A DNA stretch of 64,000 bases, taken from contig JAKJHU010000075.1 in the NCBI GenBank assembly GCA_022316685.1, positions 1,860,001 through 1,924,000 on the forward strand. Reading direction: 5' to 3'. The notes beneath the pieces were generated by a model. It searched no databases, was not told the DNA's origin, and worked only from the letters and a program-made list of their open reading frames with translations. Each line of letters starts with the position of its first letter. Within the stretch, counting starts at the first letter, position 1. A program made the position numbers and the translations under genes. The stretch comes from Progne subis subis. Taxonomy: Eukaryota; Chordata; Aves; Passeriformes; Hirundinidae. Shown here one piece after another: positions 38,401-52,053 of the stretch.

Positions 38401-40882
38401 ACATCCATACACTGCATGATACAAATAAACACATACACAAATGGTCTACTGGCAATTTTTAAATTTCTCTCCACCTCACTCAATTCAGAAGACATAAGGT
38501 CACTCACATCCCTATGTTGCTGAAGGTCTTCATCCTTCCTTGCACAATAGCTTGCTGCTGCTCCTGGTGTGCATGGAGCCTAAATATTCACCAAATGTTG
38601 AAAAATCTTCCTTATAAAGAGCCTAATAAAAAACTTGGAAACATGTCTATGGATCCTGTTTCTGGATTATCAAAGATTTTTCTAGAACATTATGGTTGGG
38701 CATTCAAGACAACTTAGGCATTAAGAAATTATTTTTATTTTGGTTTTGTATTGTAAAGGCTGTTCCTCTGTCTTCAAGAGCTCAACTCAAATAGGAGTAA
38801 CTACTAAGGTATGAGAACACTGAAAGAAATATTTTACAGTGTTTAATTAGAGTTGAGTCACACTGTGGTCCTACACTTGACATGCACATGCTCTTAGACT
38901 TGACACCTATTAAATGCTGAAATATTTTCTGCAGCCTGTGATCTCAGATATCCTTTTTCACTTTTTGAAGTTATGTGACTTTAACAGACATCACAGGAAC
39001 AAATTAATAGAGCTAGGAGTCAAATGTTCTTAGAAAGTAAATAAAGGCAATGGCTGTAAACATCTCCCATAGATGGCAATCTTAAAAATTAGATCATAAA
39101 GCATGATTCTTTTGATCCAAAATGACTTATGTGTGCATGTCATACTGCAGGAAGCCACACATTACTGGTCAGAACATCCATTTCCCTCTTTAACCTTTTG
39201 AAAGTCTTTCAGTTTAGAGGTAATGGAGACTTCCATAAGGAAGGTAATTATATAACCAGTATAAGTCATTTTACAAATGCAGAAAGAGAGACATGTTTAA
39301 AGAAGCACAGATTTTGCATCTGTAAAAATGTAAGTTTTTGTAACTAATTTGAAATAGAGAGGCATGAATAAAAATAAAAAAGCACCATTTTTGTTTTTAC
39401 AGATCAGCAGAATTGTATAATGCTTTTACACTGTCCTAAAGTTAAGAACATACATAGAATCACATGAACACCTCAGTATAAAAATACTCATCTCATGTTA
39501 GATAACTGTATCCCTGTAAGTTCATAACAAGAGTGGTTTGGTTGTTCCATAAGAGAAGACAATGGCAGCTGTGGATCACTATTTTCTCGTCCTACAAAAG
39601 TAATACTCTAAACTATTAAATACTGCAGTTCAGAAGAACATGTTGCAGCTCTTCTAAAAAGGGAGATGAAACAACCTGAATTCATTGGAAACACTCAGTA
39701 ATCTCAGAGGGGAAAAACAGAGCTCAAAGATGAAACAGGTTCACAAACTATCTTCATCAACTCAACATTCACCACCCCATCCCTCCCAACGCAAATTTTC
39801 AAAATAGCGTTAATTTAGGCTTTACAACTGTGTGCTAAAAAAGAACAGCCAAGAAAATACTGTAGCAAAAAGCTCAGGAAAAGAAAAAATCAAACCTTCA
39901 TATGGATATATATTAATAATACATTATAAATAAATATTAATATATTAAATAAAATATTTAATTTTGTTTGTTTTTAAAAAGTCATTTGCTGGTACAATAT
40001 TCTAACCCTTTTCTCATTTTAGATTCAGTGCATTAAAAAAACCTCATACTTCTGAGGAAAGTAATCAGGGAAGCTGTAATGGTAAATATTCAAAAATTAT
40101 TTCAAATTACTTTTTAAAATTTTCTCCAAACAGCTAAAGGGTAGGGAGGCCAGAGGCACCCTGTAGTGTAAGGACAGTCTCTAACCTAGAGAAAGCACCC
40201 ATGGACTCCACAGCTGTCTCTCAGCTTGGGTTACTGCACATCTCACACCCACAAATACAGAAGGGCCACTCCTGTATTCAGCCCCATCAAACTGACTTTG
40301 GTAGCACAAAGGCAACCTTAACACAGAGGTCTCAGTAGCACAAAATAACAGCTGCCAGCAAGTTTATTCAAGCATAAATTTTAAAAGAGCATTAAACATG
40401 ACAATAAGGAAGACCTCAGGTTTGGTTACTATTCATGTTCCAGAATATACCCTGATTTAGGTAGATTTCGTAGCATTTGCAGATTGCTAGATTTTAAAAA
40501 TAGAAAACTAAATGCCTTTAGGGTACCTCAAAAATCATAAAATCAACCCATACCACAAGACCAGTTCCTTTTGAGCACAAGAATGCCTTGTTAAAAAAGG
40601 AGCACACAGAAATACATATTCTTTCCCATAAGGCAGCCATTCATTATCACGCAGTGGTATTTCACAACACAGGAATTAAATGCCCAAATGAGGGATTTTA
40701 ATTACTTAGTTTTTCGAATACAGAAGCCATATCAATGCTGAGAGAAAGATTGTGAAAGAGACCATTTCACAAAACCTTCTGTAATGCGGTAAAATGGCCA
40801 AATACTACATCTGAAATAGTATGTCAAAATAGGCTCCAGCTGAAAAAAAAGTTACTGCAGCTGGTGCCCAGTCATTTGATTT

Positions 40883-40897
40883 TCATGGATTCCATGA
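40883..40897. repeat. Perfect short palindrome TCATGGA-T-TCCATGA
   Basis: Seven-base arms around a single central base, about 100 bp from a GC-rich patch in the large intron. It could be a dimeric protein-binding site or chance. Confidence 0.4.
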
Positions 40898-40979
40898 TTA
40901 TAAAGCAAGAATTGTGCTGCACAAACACTGCTAAAATGCTGGCGTAGGAGTATTATTCACATGCTTTTGTGACTCGGCT

Positions 40980-41123
40980 TTGGTGCTGGTAGATGAAAAC
41001 CGTTTTACTTGTCCAGAGATGCTGCCCGCCCACAGCAGCCCGCCTGCCCCTCTGCCTCCCTCCTTTCCTCCCCACGCTGCGTGTACACTCGCTCCGTGGG
41101 CTGCTCATTCTGGAACCACCACG
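40980..41123 (+). other. GC-rich patch ending in a near-perfect splice donor
   Basis: The stretch is markedly richer in G and C than its surroundings, with a few CpGs, and includes a pyrimidine-rich run (41040-41080). On the plus strand it ends CCACCACG|GTAAGTAC at 41123/41124, a very good match to the vertebrate donor consensus. It could be a first or internal exon of a transcript antisense to SHROOM2, or an isolated donor look-alike. No protein is recognisable. Confidence 0.25.
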
Positions 41124-44102
41124 GTAAGTACAAAGGGCTACAAAAAACTAGGAAAATAGGGGCTGGTCTCTTCAGCTAAGCCATAAGCAAAGCAAAATAC
41201 AATCATATGAACGCACAAATAAATACTAACTTTTTACAAGGTTTTATGGTCACAGCTAGAGTGTATGTTTGCTACAGTTCGTAAGTTCCTCTTCCCCTGA
41301 GAGATTAATACCACTTACAGAACTGTGGAAAGCCTATAGAGGTTCTTTTTTCCTGTGCAGGGGTTCCCCTTGTTATGAAACCCAGAGCTGTCAGCCTCAG
41401 CTCGGCTTCAGCAGCTACAGAATCAGCGATTGCTGAAATCACTGCTTACACCACAATGGGCCAGGGACGAGGACAACCCTCAGCATGCTAGGATTTAAAG
41501 GATTTTAACTTCATTGTGCATATAGTCACACCTTTGAAAAGGGTTTAAAAACATGGTGCATTAATTAAAACATGAATTAACTGAGAAAATTTGAGCTCTT
41601 TAAACAATAAAACGAAGTTTAGAGTCTTCTATTCGTGTCCTATATTCTGTAAAGACATAAGAAAAGGAAAGTCCAATTTATGGCACTATTATGTTTCAGC
41701 AGCATGCTGTCTTTGCCAAGGATAATACTGGAAATCTCTTCTGGGAAACCTCAGGCCCCCCACTACCCCCGAAAAAAACATGTAACTATCATTTCATGCG
41801 CACAAATAAGAATCAACTGCCTCTGAACAAACTATAATATGCTCAACACTCAACAATTTCTTTAAGCTCACACTAGAGTCCTCCAAAATTTCAGTCCCAA
41901 CATTAATTCTATCATGCACATTGAAGTATGTGGGGAGAAGGAGGGAAATAAGGGGAAAAGGCACTGTAGACACTCTGAAATCATCACAGCAAAACTTGCA
42001 GTTTGAGTCAGGAAAAGATCAGATCAGAGAAATTTGCCAAAAAGGTTTGTCAAAACCAAATCTTTTAAAGCGAGAAATTAAGAAATACTGTACTTACCTT
42101 ACAGTGCCGTTCCTTTCATCCAGTTTGTTAATGTTAGAGAAAATACACTCCCCATCTTCCTTTAAATCCTCTGCTTGCCTCCTTACTTCAACTGATACTT
42201 CCTAAAAGAGGTTTATAATACAAGTAAAAGACCATGTCATCATGTTTCACTCCCCCAAAAAATCTATGATTATGGAACCTCTTATTTGTGGCTTTGTTCT
42301 GTTTGAATATACATCAAGTCAAGAGCATAGCATGTTTTAAGCTTGTTTGGTTTTAAGCAGTACAGTGTGCTCTGTGACCTCTTGCACAGCACTCCCGACC
42401 TGGCTGTGCTCACATTGCTGCTCTGCTTTGCTGATCTACAGAAGAACTTAACATTTATATAAATGCTTGCAACTTCCATTTGGCAAAAACAAACAAACAA
42501 AAAAAAGGAGGCACAGAAGTTGCAGAAGAGCTGCTCACATTTTAGGAGATGCAAGCATGCACCAGGTCGTGAATCCCCGTGCGACTACTTTAGTTTCTCA
42601 GTAAAACACCAACAGTGCTGTTCCACAACGTTATTATCTCACTATCTTCAAACAACCCCACCCAAAGCATAGCTTTGCATTACAAACACTGAACCTACAG
42701 GAAATTTAATTGCTGCATTAGCACTGGAATAATCTGAATCATATATGCAAAACAACATCTTTATTTACTTCAGTCTGTTTAAGCATCTTCAATGCACTTA
42801 TCACCATATTTTCCAGGTGCCTAAACAGGTGTCTGCTTTTTGCCCCAGGAGGCCTATACTGAACATAAAGGCACTGACTAATAAACCAGAAATGCATACA
42901 GGGAATAAATTATGATTTTTTTTCTGCTGGGTAGGCAATTATTTAATAACTTAGTGAATTTAGTTTTCAAAATAACTTCCAGGTGAGTATTTTCAGTGGT
43001 TGGTATCTCTACCCTAGTAAATTATCCGCATAGTTAAGTCTGCACACAGAGTTCAAAAATAACTTTTGCCAAACATAAAGACACAAAAAACTTATGAAAA
43101 GACAGTCCAAAACTTTTAGAGATTGAAGTTTTTGTTCTTTTTGAGCTATTCTCATTCTACTCCATGTCTACACACACACGCAGAGGTGATCTGTTAATGC
43201 ATGAATGCAATGCTTTTACCAAGAGAGGAAAAAATAAAGAAAAAGTAATATACAACTGCATTGCTTCAATTTTATTCTTGCAGAAGGCGAAGCTCAACAC
43301 AGGTTGAACACACTGTGATTCTTTATACATATCAGGCGATCTTGTAGCAGCTTGAACAACATGTTTTAAGAGAGAACTAAAGAGATTTGGTTTCTCTGTT
43401 TACTTCCAGTGCCACCTGCCAACCATTACCTGGCCCTGCTTGGTTAAAAATTAACGTAATATTTACTTGCAAGTTGAACAGACATTTGGCATTTCTCTAA
43501 GGAATAAATGTATACATCTTAAGCAAACTGACATAAAACAAAACATTAAGCAGTTTCATTATTGCTGTAGCTTTAACATTAACAGGCACATTTGTAATTT
43601 CTAAACTTTATTAGGTGGAAGTTTTGTCCTATGTAGCTTTTGCATGAAGCAAGTTTAGAGGAAAAGAGAAAATCCATGGAAATTATTAGCCCATTAAAAA
43701 ACTAGACCAAAGTATGTATTATTTACACTTGGAACACTTTCCTTCATAGTTTCAGAGAATTCAAATAGACAATACAGACACACCAATGAAAAAGTCTGTG
43801 TGAAAATTGCTTTGGACCTTCAAAATCTCTACTGTAAAAACCAGGATATTAGCAAATCAATCATGTTTCTTTCCATCTGACTACAACACATAAGAAATTA
43901 CTTTGATCCAACTGCTCTTGTGCAGTACAAACTTTGATCTTCCTCATTTTACTTAAGAGATCTACCTATATCATTTACTCATTTACTGACAAAATGCAAA
44001 GAGTGTTCCTAAATTGGAAATTTTCATAAAAATTCTCTTTTCCCCTCCACTGTCCCCCACCACCTTGGGCAATTTAAAGGATAATGCAAAAGACACTTGT
44101 AC

Positions 44103-46740
44103 CTGTTTGTAGAAATCAGTGGAAGGGGATGATCTAGACCTCTCATGGGTGTATTGGGATTTCCCATGCTGTTCGTGGCCTGTATCAAGGATATTATCAG
44201 CTGAATGGTACCTTCCAGAGCCCCTTGCCTCTACTGGCTTCCACTGCTCTTTCCACGATGCCTCATACTCTGCAAAGGTTCCCAGGCGCTGTGGCTGTGC
44301 AGATTTCCCAATCCTCTCAGCAGTCCTATTGCTGCTGCCATGGTAGACACTATCTTTTGAAGCACGAGCAGTTTCAGGTCCAACAGAGGCTACCCGACCT
44401 CTTCTCTCATACCACAGCTCCTCTCCCTCTTGTACTTTCCTATCTGGCCTCTCAGGCTGTCCCTCTGCTAGACCATGGAGATGTGGTTTCTGTGATGATT
44501 TTCTAAATGCAGGCTTACTTGTTTCTTCAAAAAATTTCCACCTGTCTGCAAACGAGCCCAGGGCTTCTTCTGATATATCTGGACGGCAATGAGCATGGTA
44601 TTCATCCTCTGACATGCCCACCTCATTCATCTTCTCTGGTTCCGAGTATGACTTCAGTTTTTGCTCTGTTGTGAACCTCTTCCTGGCTCCAATGCGAGAA
44701 ACGTGATGAGTGCCACTCCCTGTAGGGTTTGGTTTGGCTTGTGTAGCCTCAAGGAATCCAGAGACATCCTCAGAAACCAAAGCCAGTAATGAAGAGTTGT
44801 AACTACCAGTTTTCCGCTCAGGTGACCTGGGGAGATATTCAGCAGGGCTGGGCTCCAAGTCCCGACGTTTGAAGGATGTCGCGCTCAGAACCCTGGCCTG
44901 TGCTTCCTTGAGGTGGTCTTTGTAGGTGCTAGTAAAGTTTGTGTCTGGGGAGGTGGTGATATTCTCTGTTGAATCTGGTGTCCAGGTCTCACTGCATTCC
45001 TCTGTTTCAGATGACCCTACTAGTGTAGCAGTACTTCTACTTTTCTGCAGCTTTGCTCGTCTCATTTGGATCTCATTTCTGAGGGCTGTTGCAAAACGAT
45101 CACTCCTTCGTGCCTGTTTAGACAGGTGAGTGTCAAATGAGGTCTGTCGTTCTGTTACCGCTTCTGGGTTGTTGTCAGACTGTTTTTTTCCTTCCTGAGC
45201 TAAAGAGTGCAACATTGGCGTCCTCTGAGGAGAAATCTTGCTGCTCTCATCTTTCTCCCACCTAAAATCTTGCTGAGATCTGTTTTCAGTGGTAAGGACA
45301 CAGCCCTTTACATATTCCTGCTGACCGTGCCTACTTTCACTTTCCTCAGAGCTGTTCTCACAGCTTTTCCTTTGTCCAGATTTTTCAGTATGATTAGGTT
45401 TTTTAGATTCTTCTACTACAACACACCTAGAATCTCCCTCTCTGTCCACTGGGTAATGACTACTGTTCTCATACCTTGTCAGTGAAGATTCAATAGACTG
45501 TTGAGGTAGATAATATTTTGGGTTTGGGGCCATTTTAATAACTGCAGAATTTTCATGAGGTCCAAATGACACATCAGTTCCCACTGCATGTTTCCAGCTG
45601 TCATCCTTGACTTGTAGTGGCTTTGAGCTTCCCTGAGCAGGTTGTTTTGCTGTCACACAATAATATCGACTTTGTCCAGTGTTGTCCACCTTCTGGTCAG
45701 CAGCACTGTTCAGAGAGGAAGTGCTGAGCAGACTAGCTTGGTGTGGACTGTAGCCATGAAAATGATCTGCAGCTAACTCCTGAATGCCACTGTAGGGCAG
45801 GTAATGTTGCTGATCTTTAGGTGCAGCTAAGGTTCTTGCACTGTGATAAAAGGTGCTTTCATCGCTGTACTGGTGCTGGTGGTGGTAAGTGTAAGCAGTG
45901 TGTGCAAACCTAACGTCGGTGCTGGACAAGGATGGCTGCAGTTTGTTCACAGTTCCTGCATTACTACCGTACCTTTCACCAGCTGAAGAAAAAGCGTGTT
46001 CTGAACTGAGATCTGATTTATAATGTGAGCAGCTGATCCTCCTGTCACATGCTCTGGAGGGCCGCCGCTGCTGCTCTGCAGTTTCCAAACTCCAGTCACT
46101 CCTGGGCTGAGATCGGTTCAGGGCTGTAAAGTGCTGCGTGCTGGCACCTTCTGAGTACACAGGGCCATGGGTCTTCTCGTGGCCCTTGGTGGCAGCAAAG
46201 CTGTCACTACGAAGAGGTGGAGGTGGGGGGGGAGGAGATGAAGACTTCTTCTTATCAGGAATGTACCAGACAGGTCCGAAACTGGATCTTCCCAAGCTAG
46301 TGAGCTTGCCATCTGGGTGTTCCTCTGTTCTAGGACTTTTGTTGCTCTCGTATTGGATGGGAGCTGGCAAATACCCAGGTTTGTCTTCTGTTCCACTGCT
46401 GTCATTCAAAAACTGACCAGACTTACTTCCATGCTTAGAAGTCTCCCAGGGGCCCACTTTGTAAAGCATGTTCTCTGTCGAAGAAGTGTCTGCATTGGAC
46501 AGAGTGTGGTCAGGGGTGCTAGAACTTGTGGAGAAAGACCCATAGGCTGAATCCCGCTTACTTTGGCTCCCTAGATGATCAATGCTACTGTTAGACCTTG
46601 CAGAAGAAAGTCTTCCATACTGGGCTACTTGGGGAGTGTGGTCCCAGCTGTCCATACTTCCCAAAGAGCTGAATTGGTCAGAAGTGCGATATAGACTTGA
46701 CTGATCCCATGAGTTTGACAGGTCATGAGAAGAACAACTA
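44103..46740 (-). CDS. SHROOM2: SHROOM2 giant central exon with ASD1
   Basis: The exon has one base of a split serine codon plus 879 full codons, uninterrupted. The acceptor is TTTGTTTCCTTCAG and the donor AAACAG|GTACAAG. Exon residues 1-80 are serine-rich and highly conserved (SSHDLSNSWDQ, SNSSIDHLG, KRDSAYGSFSTSSS). FGPVWYIPDKKK and a run of seven prolines lie near residues 155-175, followed by LRSDSFAATKGHEK. SDRFATALRNEIQMRRAKLQ, at about 543-562, is conserved too. ASD1, the F-actin-binding domain, spans roughly 600-707, from TYKDHLKEAQARVLSATSFK to KLKSYSEPEKMNEVG. ADRWKFFEETSKP and LGTFAEYEASWKEQWKP follow. The exon ends RSRSSPSTDFYKQ, as in mammals. The open frame runs on into intron at both ends; those extensions are not coding. 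Confidence 0.97.
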
Positions 46741-49700
46741 CTGAAGGAAACAAACAAACCAAAAAAAAGTGTCAGAATAAATATCAAAAATGTCAAAAAA
46801 AGCCACAACAGCATTATAACCACCCATTTTAATAAGTGGTTAAGATCCATCTGCACAGCAGTTAAAGACAAACAACCTAACAAAATTGAAAGTCTGAACA
46901 TGAAGTCAGGGCTCCAACTTTATACCCCATCACTGATTCAAAGCTTGAAACCTTAGTAACTAACTCAGCTTCTCTGTGTAAGTTTGCCAGTAAGTAATTG
47001 CATTTATCCCCTTGAAGGGTCCCTTCTCCCCCTGCAAATTGTTGATTTTGATGACTTTGCTTTTAGAAAAATTTAGTTTGAGCTCCATTAGCTCCCTCTT
47101 TCCCAGGACAAACACCAACTTATTTTTCAGCTTATTTTCCAGGCACCTCGATTCTTCCAGCTATTGAATTCAGGTACTTCCTCTCTTCCATCTCTGAAAT
47201 ATGACTCTAAACTTCTTCAGCCCATTATGTTATTCCCTTATCAATAAGTTACTCCCAAAAAGTTATATCCAGATATATATATATCTGCCTATTAGTTTTA
47301 TTTTTTAATTTTAAGCAGAGATGCACTAAATGTATTTGTCTCAAATACCAACTGCGCATGCACCTTAGCAGTGTGGTTTCAAACCACTCTCAGGCTGACA
47401 CTCTTAAAACATTCAATTCCACCCAGTTCCACATTGTCAGGAAAACCTCAGGAGTTGCCTTAGCAGCATAAGCTCTGCATGGCCAGACAAACTTTTAACT
47501 TTCCTTAGAGAATTCCTTACTGCCACCAATTTCTCCCTACCACTCTTTCCTCTATAAAAACATCGTCTCTGACACTGTACTTTCTTCAGGTCTTTTGCCA
47601 AGGACATTATTCCAAAATCCTGCTGCTTCTGTTACTTTCCTATCTCATGAGTTTTGTCTCATTTTGTTTAATTTCTTTTTTCTCTCACAGTATCCACCTC
47701 CTATCAGTCCAATACATATATGCTGAGAGGACAGTCTTTCCAATTTTTCTCATCCCATCTCCCTGTTTGAACTTCACTGGCAGCCCTCCTGCTTTTATAC
47801 ACCAAATTCAAATTCTTGCCTTTGCATGCAAAGCCCCTTGGTAGAAATCCCAGAATTATTCCATTTCCCTGTAGCTATAATTATATGAAGCAGCTATCAA
47901 ATTTTGTCCTGTAAAGAGAACTGTGAAAGCTAGCAATAAAATCAGATTCGTCCACATAAAAAATATGAAGAGTGATATAGGTCTTTTCTTCTGTCAAAAA
48001 TATTGCAAAAGTCAACCCAACGGTTCTTTGGAATTCAGTACTAACAGAATTCCTTTTTCCTCCCTCTACTCTACAGCCTTTTAAAATTCTTTTTCTTATA
48101 CAACAGGGTCAAAAGCAAATTATATTAAATAAGAGAATATATGCTTTATGTTTATTTTCTGAAAGTATTTTATTAACAAGATACACTAGCAATGGCCTCA
48201 TCTTGTGGGGTTTTATGTTTTTTCATGCACTTATTTTCAGCATTTAAAACAACTTGCTGAATCCTTATAAATGTCTTAATTATCATCTTATGCTGATACT
48301 GTGTTTCTTGTAAAAAGTATCTTGGTCATTACTAGGATTTTTTTGTCAAAGAATAATGTAAGCCAGGTATTACTATGAATGGCTGATATTCACACTCCCA
48401 TGAGCACTAAGGAGATCATAGAACCATTAAGGTTGGAAAAGACCTTTAAGTTGATAAAATCCAAAGACATACTTGGCATTACTTAAAAGAAAGATGCAAG
48501 AAAGCCTCAGTTTACAGATCTCATGTAAATCTGCTAGAATAAAATGTGAAGGAGAGATCATTAGCGTAGGAGGTCAAAGCCCTGCTTGAAAATCCCTAAT
48601 GGAAACCCAGCAGAAGCAGCAAACACTTTGAAGAAGGACAGGATGGTTTCTAATAGCATGTTACTGCAAAGCACAGCCTCCCATGGTCCTAAACTGAAGG
48701 GCAATCCTCCTGTGAATGCTGACATGGAAGAGAGTCCAAAAACCAGTTCTCTGCCAGAGCCTGGCTGGCATCCCAGGATATCCTACCCTCAACGGCTGTT
48801 TTAGAGATTCATAAAAGCACCTACACTGCTAGTCAAAGTCTGGTAGGTGAAGTCCAGGAACGATCTACAAACACCATCCCTTGGCCACGTTGGCCAGTAA
48901 ACACTCTTCCCAATCCTGGGGCATAAGCTTCTGCTTCCTCACAGAAATGATCATCTCAGCAACTTCATGGAACTACAAATCACATGCACCTGACCTTAAC
49001 TGCCCCCAAACCTCAGTTTAGGTGGCCTTCTCAAAGCACATTTGTCCCACAGCCACACCTGTAATACCAGAATGAAGCAGAAGAAGTGGTTGGGTTCATC
49101 TGCACAACCAGGGGCACAGAAAAAACCTGAAGGTTACTCTGTTGTAGTATATCCTACTGCAAGATAATGCAGGGTTTAAACTGTCAGGAACTTAAGATAG
49201 TTCACTCACACTCCTCACAGAAAAGTGCACTCAGCCTTTGTTTAGGATGGGCCAGGAAAAAAGTCTGCACCATATTAAGGTGCAACTTCTGTGAAAGAGA
49301 CAAGACTCACAGAGGGAAATGAAGGCACGAAAAGCTTTACAAGTTTTAGCCCTCTAGCCTTGCCCTCTAGCCTTGCACGAGCCCTCTATGCCTAGCCTAG
49401 TGCTCCCAAGATAACTTAAATTTTTTGGATTAAAGTCACATGATAAAAACCCCCTACGTATAGTTCTGGATGTGGAGGGCTGGGTTCCAGGACGACCCTC
49501 TCTCCTATATACTGGTACAGCCTTTTCTGGTCTGTCTTCCTCTATATTCATCCACCTTCTCAAATGTTCAAATTCATTAGGCTGGCAAAAACAAAGGCCC
49601 AGCAAAACCAATCAACCAAGCAAAAAAATCCTAAAGCAAATGAAACTGCCCATACCTTCCTAGCAGTAGATAGTATGGACAATCTTCACCGGGCCGTTTT

Positions 49701-52053
49701 GGCCAGCTGTGCCCCACTCCACCAACACAAAAAAGTGTTGTCCCTCCCTCTCTCAATGAACTCTCCATGTTTTACAAGTGATTTAGTGCATTTTCACACT
49801 CACAGAGGGAATATAGGTAGGCACATTCAGAAGAGATTTTAGCCTTTGAATACCAGTTTCAGATGCTTAGCTCAAGGAAGGACATGGTATTCCAGAAACA
49901 GCCCAGGGATGGGATGCTTGGGCTAGAAATATCCCCTCCTGGGCTGTTTCTATGATCTTCTTGCATACTGCTGCTTTCAGCTACTGATTGCTGTGCCTTC
50001 TGATCAGCTGAGCTTTTTGTGAAATGTACTTGTAAAATGGGGAATCTCTGAGGCTGCTCACCTCTTTTTGCAGATCAGCAAGCCCAGAGAACCCCACTCT
50101 GCAACTGCGATCCCCAAAATAGCGAAATCTTTGGACTGCCATTGTGGGAATGCTGGGCCTCCTCCAGCAGTGGCATTAAAAGCAGCTCTGGCACTAAATC
50201 AGTCTTGGACAACAGATACCAGGGCTGATAAATCTCCCAAACACATCACCTTTTAAGTGGGCAGCACAGGTAGCCAAGGGGCTCAGGACGGTAGTGACCT
50301 GGGAACTGCGGTATTAGACTGTGCTAAGGCCACTAAATCTTTCAGCAGCGTGTGAGAAAGAATCTCTTGTTTTCATTAGTATTAGCGTCTGCCAGCAGTT
50401 GCGATATGCGAGGGGAGATGACTGCTCTATTCCCATCCCTGTTTTCCTTTACACCCACAATTTCTTGACCAAACCCCATTTCAAACTGATATTGAACCTT
50501 TTTTTTCCTCTTTTTTAAAGTACTGGGACACACTCAGCTCCTATCAAAACACACCTTGAGACACATCTTGTAGTATTTTACTTTCACAAAGTACAAGGAC
50601 AACCACCAGGAAGAACAGAAGTATATAATGATTTACAGCTTAGTGTAGGAGGCTCATTAATAGTAGAAATATGCTAGCTACAGTATTGCAATGAGGAGCT
50701 CTATAGAAGACTCCAGAAATTTCTAGATTTTGTTTCTATGTACAAGGATGTTTACTGTCTTAAAATCTATAAATCTAAATCAACCCATCTACATATTTAA
50801 ATACAAACTTTAAATCAATGTAAAACAGCAGAAATTGTAATCAAAGTTTCTAAAACCTCCTCTAATAAAGTATTACAAAAACATTTTAAAAAACCCACAT
50901 TCTGCCTAATATTGACTTTATTCAAGGGCAGATGGCAACTTAGCTTAAAAACAGTAGGGAGCTCCAAAAGAAAGCTCCAAAAGAAAGCAATGTAAAAACA
51001 CTGTGAATGTTAATCTAATTGTAAAAATTAGATGGAAAAAAAAAAAAAAAAAGAAAAACCCTGAAGTATTAATGTCCTTTTGTTCTGACTACCACAAAAC
51101 ATTAACCTCAAGAAGTAATGATTCAGCAGAGAATGTGCAGCACTAAGTATAGAAAACTGAAGCCTACTTCCCAAACCAGGATTGCACACCAGACTCACTC
51201 TTTAATGCTCAGTGTGACTGCAGCCCAATGGGAACTGAGAAGGAAAAAATAACAGAAGACAAAAAAACAACAACAACAAAACCTCCTCCCCAAAAAGTCC
51301 CTCAAACCCAAGAAAGCCTTTCATAAAAATGATAAAAATGTCACCTAGAAGCAGGAAACAAACAAGAATCTGTAACCAGACACCAACAGGCATGACCTAA
51401 AGGTTTAGTTTCACAACTATAACTGCCTGGGTGTCAGCCTTTCTCCACTGCTGTTGAATGTGACCTGACAAATATTAAGGTGCTTTAAACAGTGACTGAA
51501 AGTCATCGGTCTTATTACCTCTCTAGACAAGCAAGATCACAGATTGCAGAGAAAGCTTACAGAAAGACAGTTTAACTAATTAAACCAGTAATACCTTAAA
51601 AGACTAGCAAAGCATTCTGCATCCTCCCTTTAGAAAAAGCCTTTTTAATTGTTTGAAACAGTTTTTTTCATTTCTTCTCCCTTTCCTATTTCACTTTATG
51701 AACGTTAATTTTGATGGTAACTTTGCCTTAGGATTTTACCAGTGGACATTGAAAGGAAATGCAGAACAAGGAGCATAACCCTGTGATTGCCTTTAAAGCT
51801 AGTTTCTTACCTTTCAGTCACACGCACATATCACAAACTGTTTCAGAAATCCACTCATCCATACATCAAACTTCCCCAACTCCCCCTTCATGCACTGCAA
51901 GGACAGGCAACTCTAAAGAAGTATAATACCATGATTCGGCATTGGTTGTTTTTTGAAAAAAGAAAAACCACCCAAAAAAACCCCTCAACAACATGACCTC
52001 GTTATTGTCTCGCTGTTAAGGGCTGAATGTGTGTAACTTAAGCAGAGACTCAC
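46741..52053 (-). other. SHROOM2 intron (5.3 kb)
   Basis: Donor GCAAG|GTGAGT, acceptor TTTCCTTCAG. It holds a short CR1 tail (48415-48464), an AT dinucleotide patch near 47270-47285, A17 at 51036-51052 and a small tandem duplication of an AGCTCCAAAAGAA-like unit near 50960-50987. The 46.95-47.85 kb part looks pyrimidine-rich and may be an old unclassified repeat. No gene seen. Confidence 0.88.
48415..48464 (-). mobile_element. Short CR1 3'-end fragment
   Basis: The plus strand reads ATCATAGAACCATTAAGGTT then GGAAAAGACCTTTAAG, the reverse complement of the last 50 or so bases of CR1. A heavily 5'-truncated copy. Confidence 0.8.

Larger units (their letters stand above)
24263..44102 (-). other. 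Large SHROOM2 intron (about 20 kb)
   Basis: The donor is AAACAG|GTACAAG after the giant exon. The intron contains a solo LTR (35261-35977), two CR1 fragments in plus orientation (36829-37978), (TA)n at 26462-26484, A20 at 29856-29875, (CA)n at 38383-38400 and an AT-rich patch near 39900-39965. It also has a dense group of GATA-type motifs near 29950-30155 and a GC-rich patch near 40980-41125. No convincing extra coding exon was found, although the unresolved junction at 24.26 kb means a small one could exist. Confidence 0.85.

Noticed and set aside
43983..44102. In-frame extension of the giant exon past its donor (39 codons to a stop)
   Set aside because: The donor and the final STDFYKQ residues match mammalian SHROOM2, and the extension shows no conservation pattern. 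It is intronic read-through.
46741..46901. Hydrophobic N-terminal extension of the giant open frame, resembling a membrane segment
   Set aside because: It lies upstream of a good TTTCCTTCAG acceptor and is intron translated by chance. SHROOM2 is not a membrane protein.
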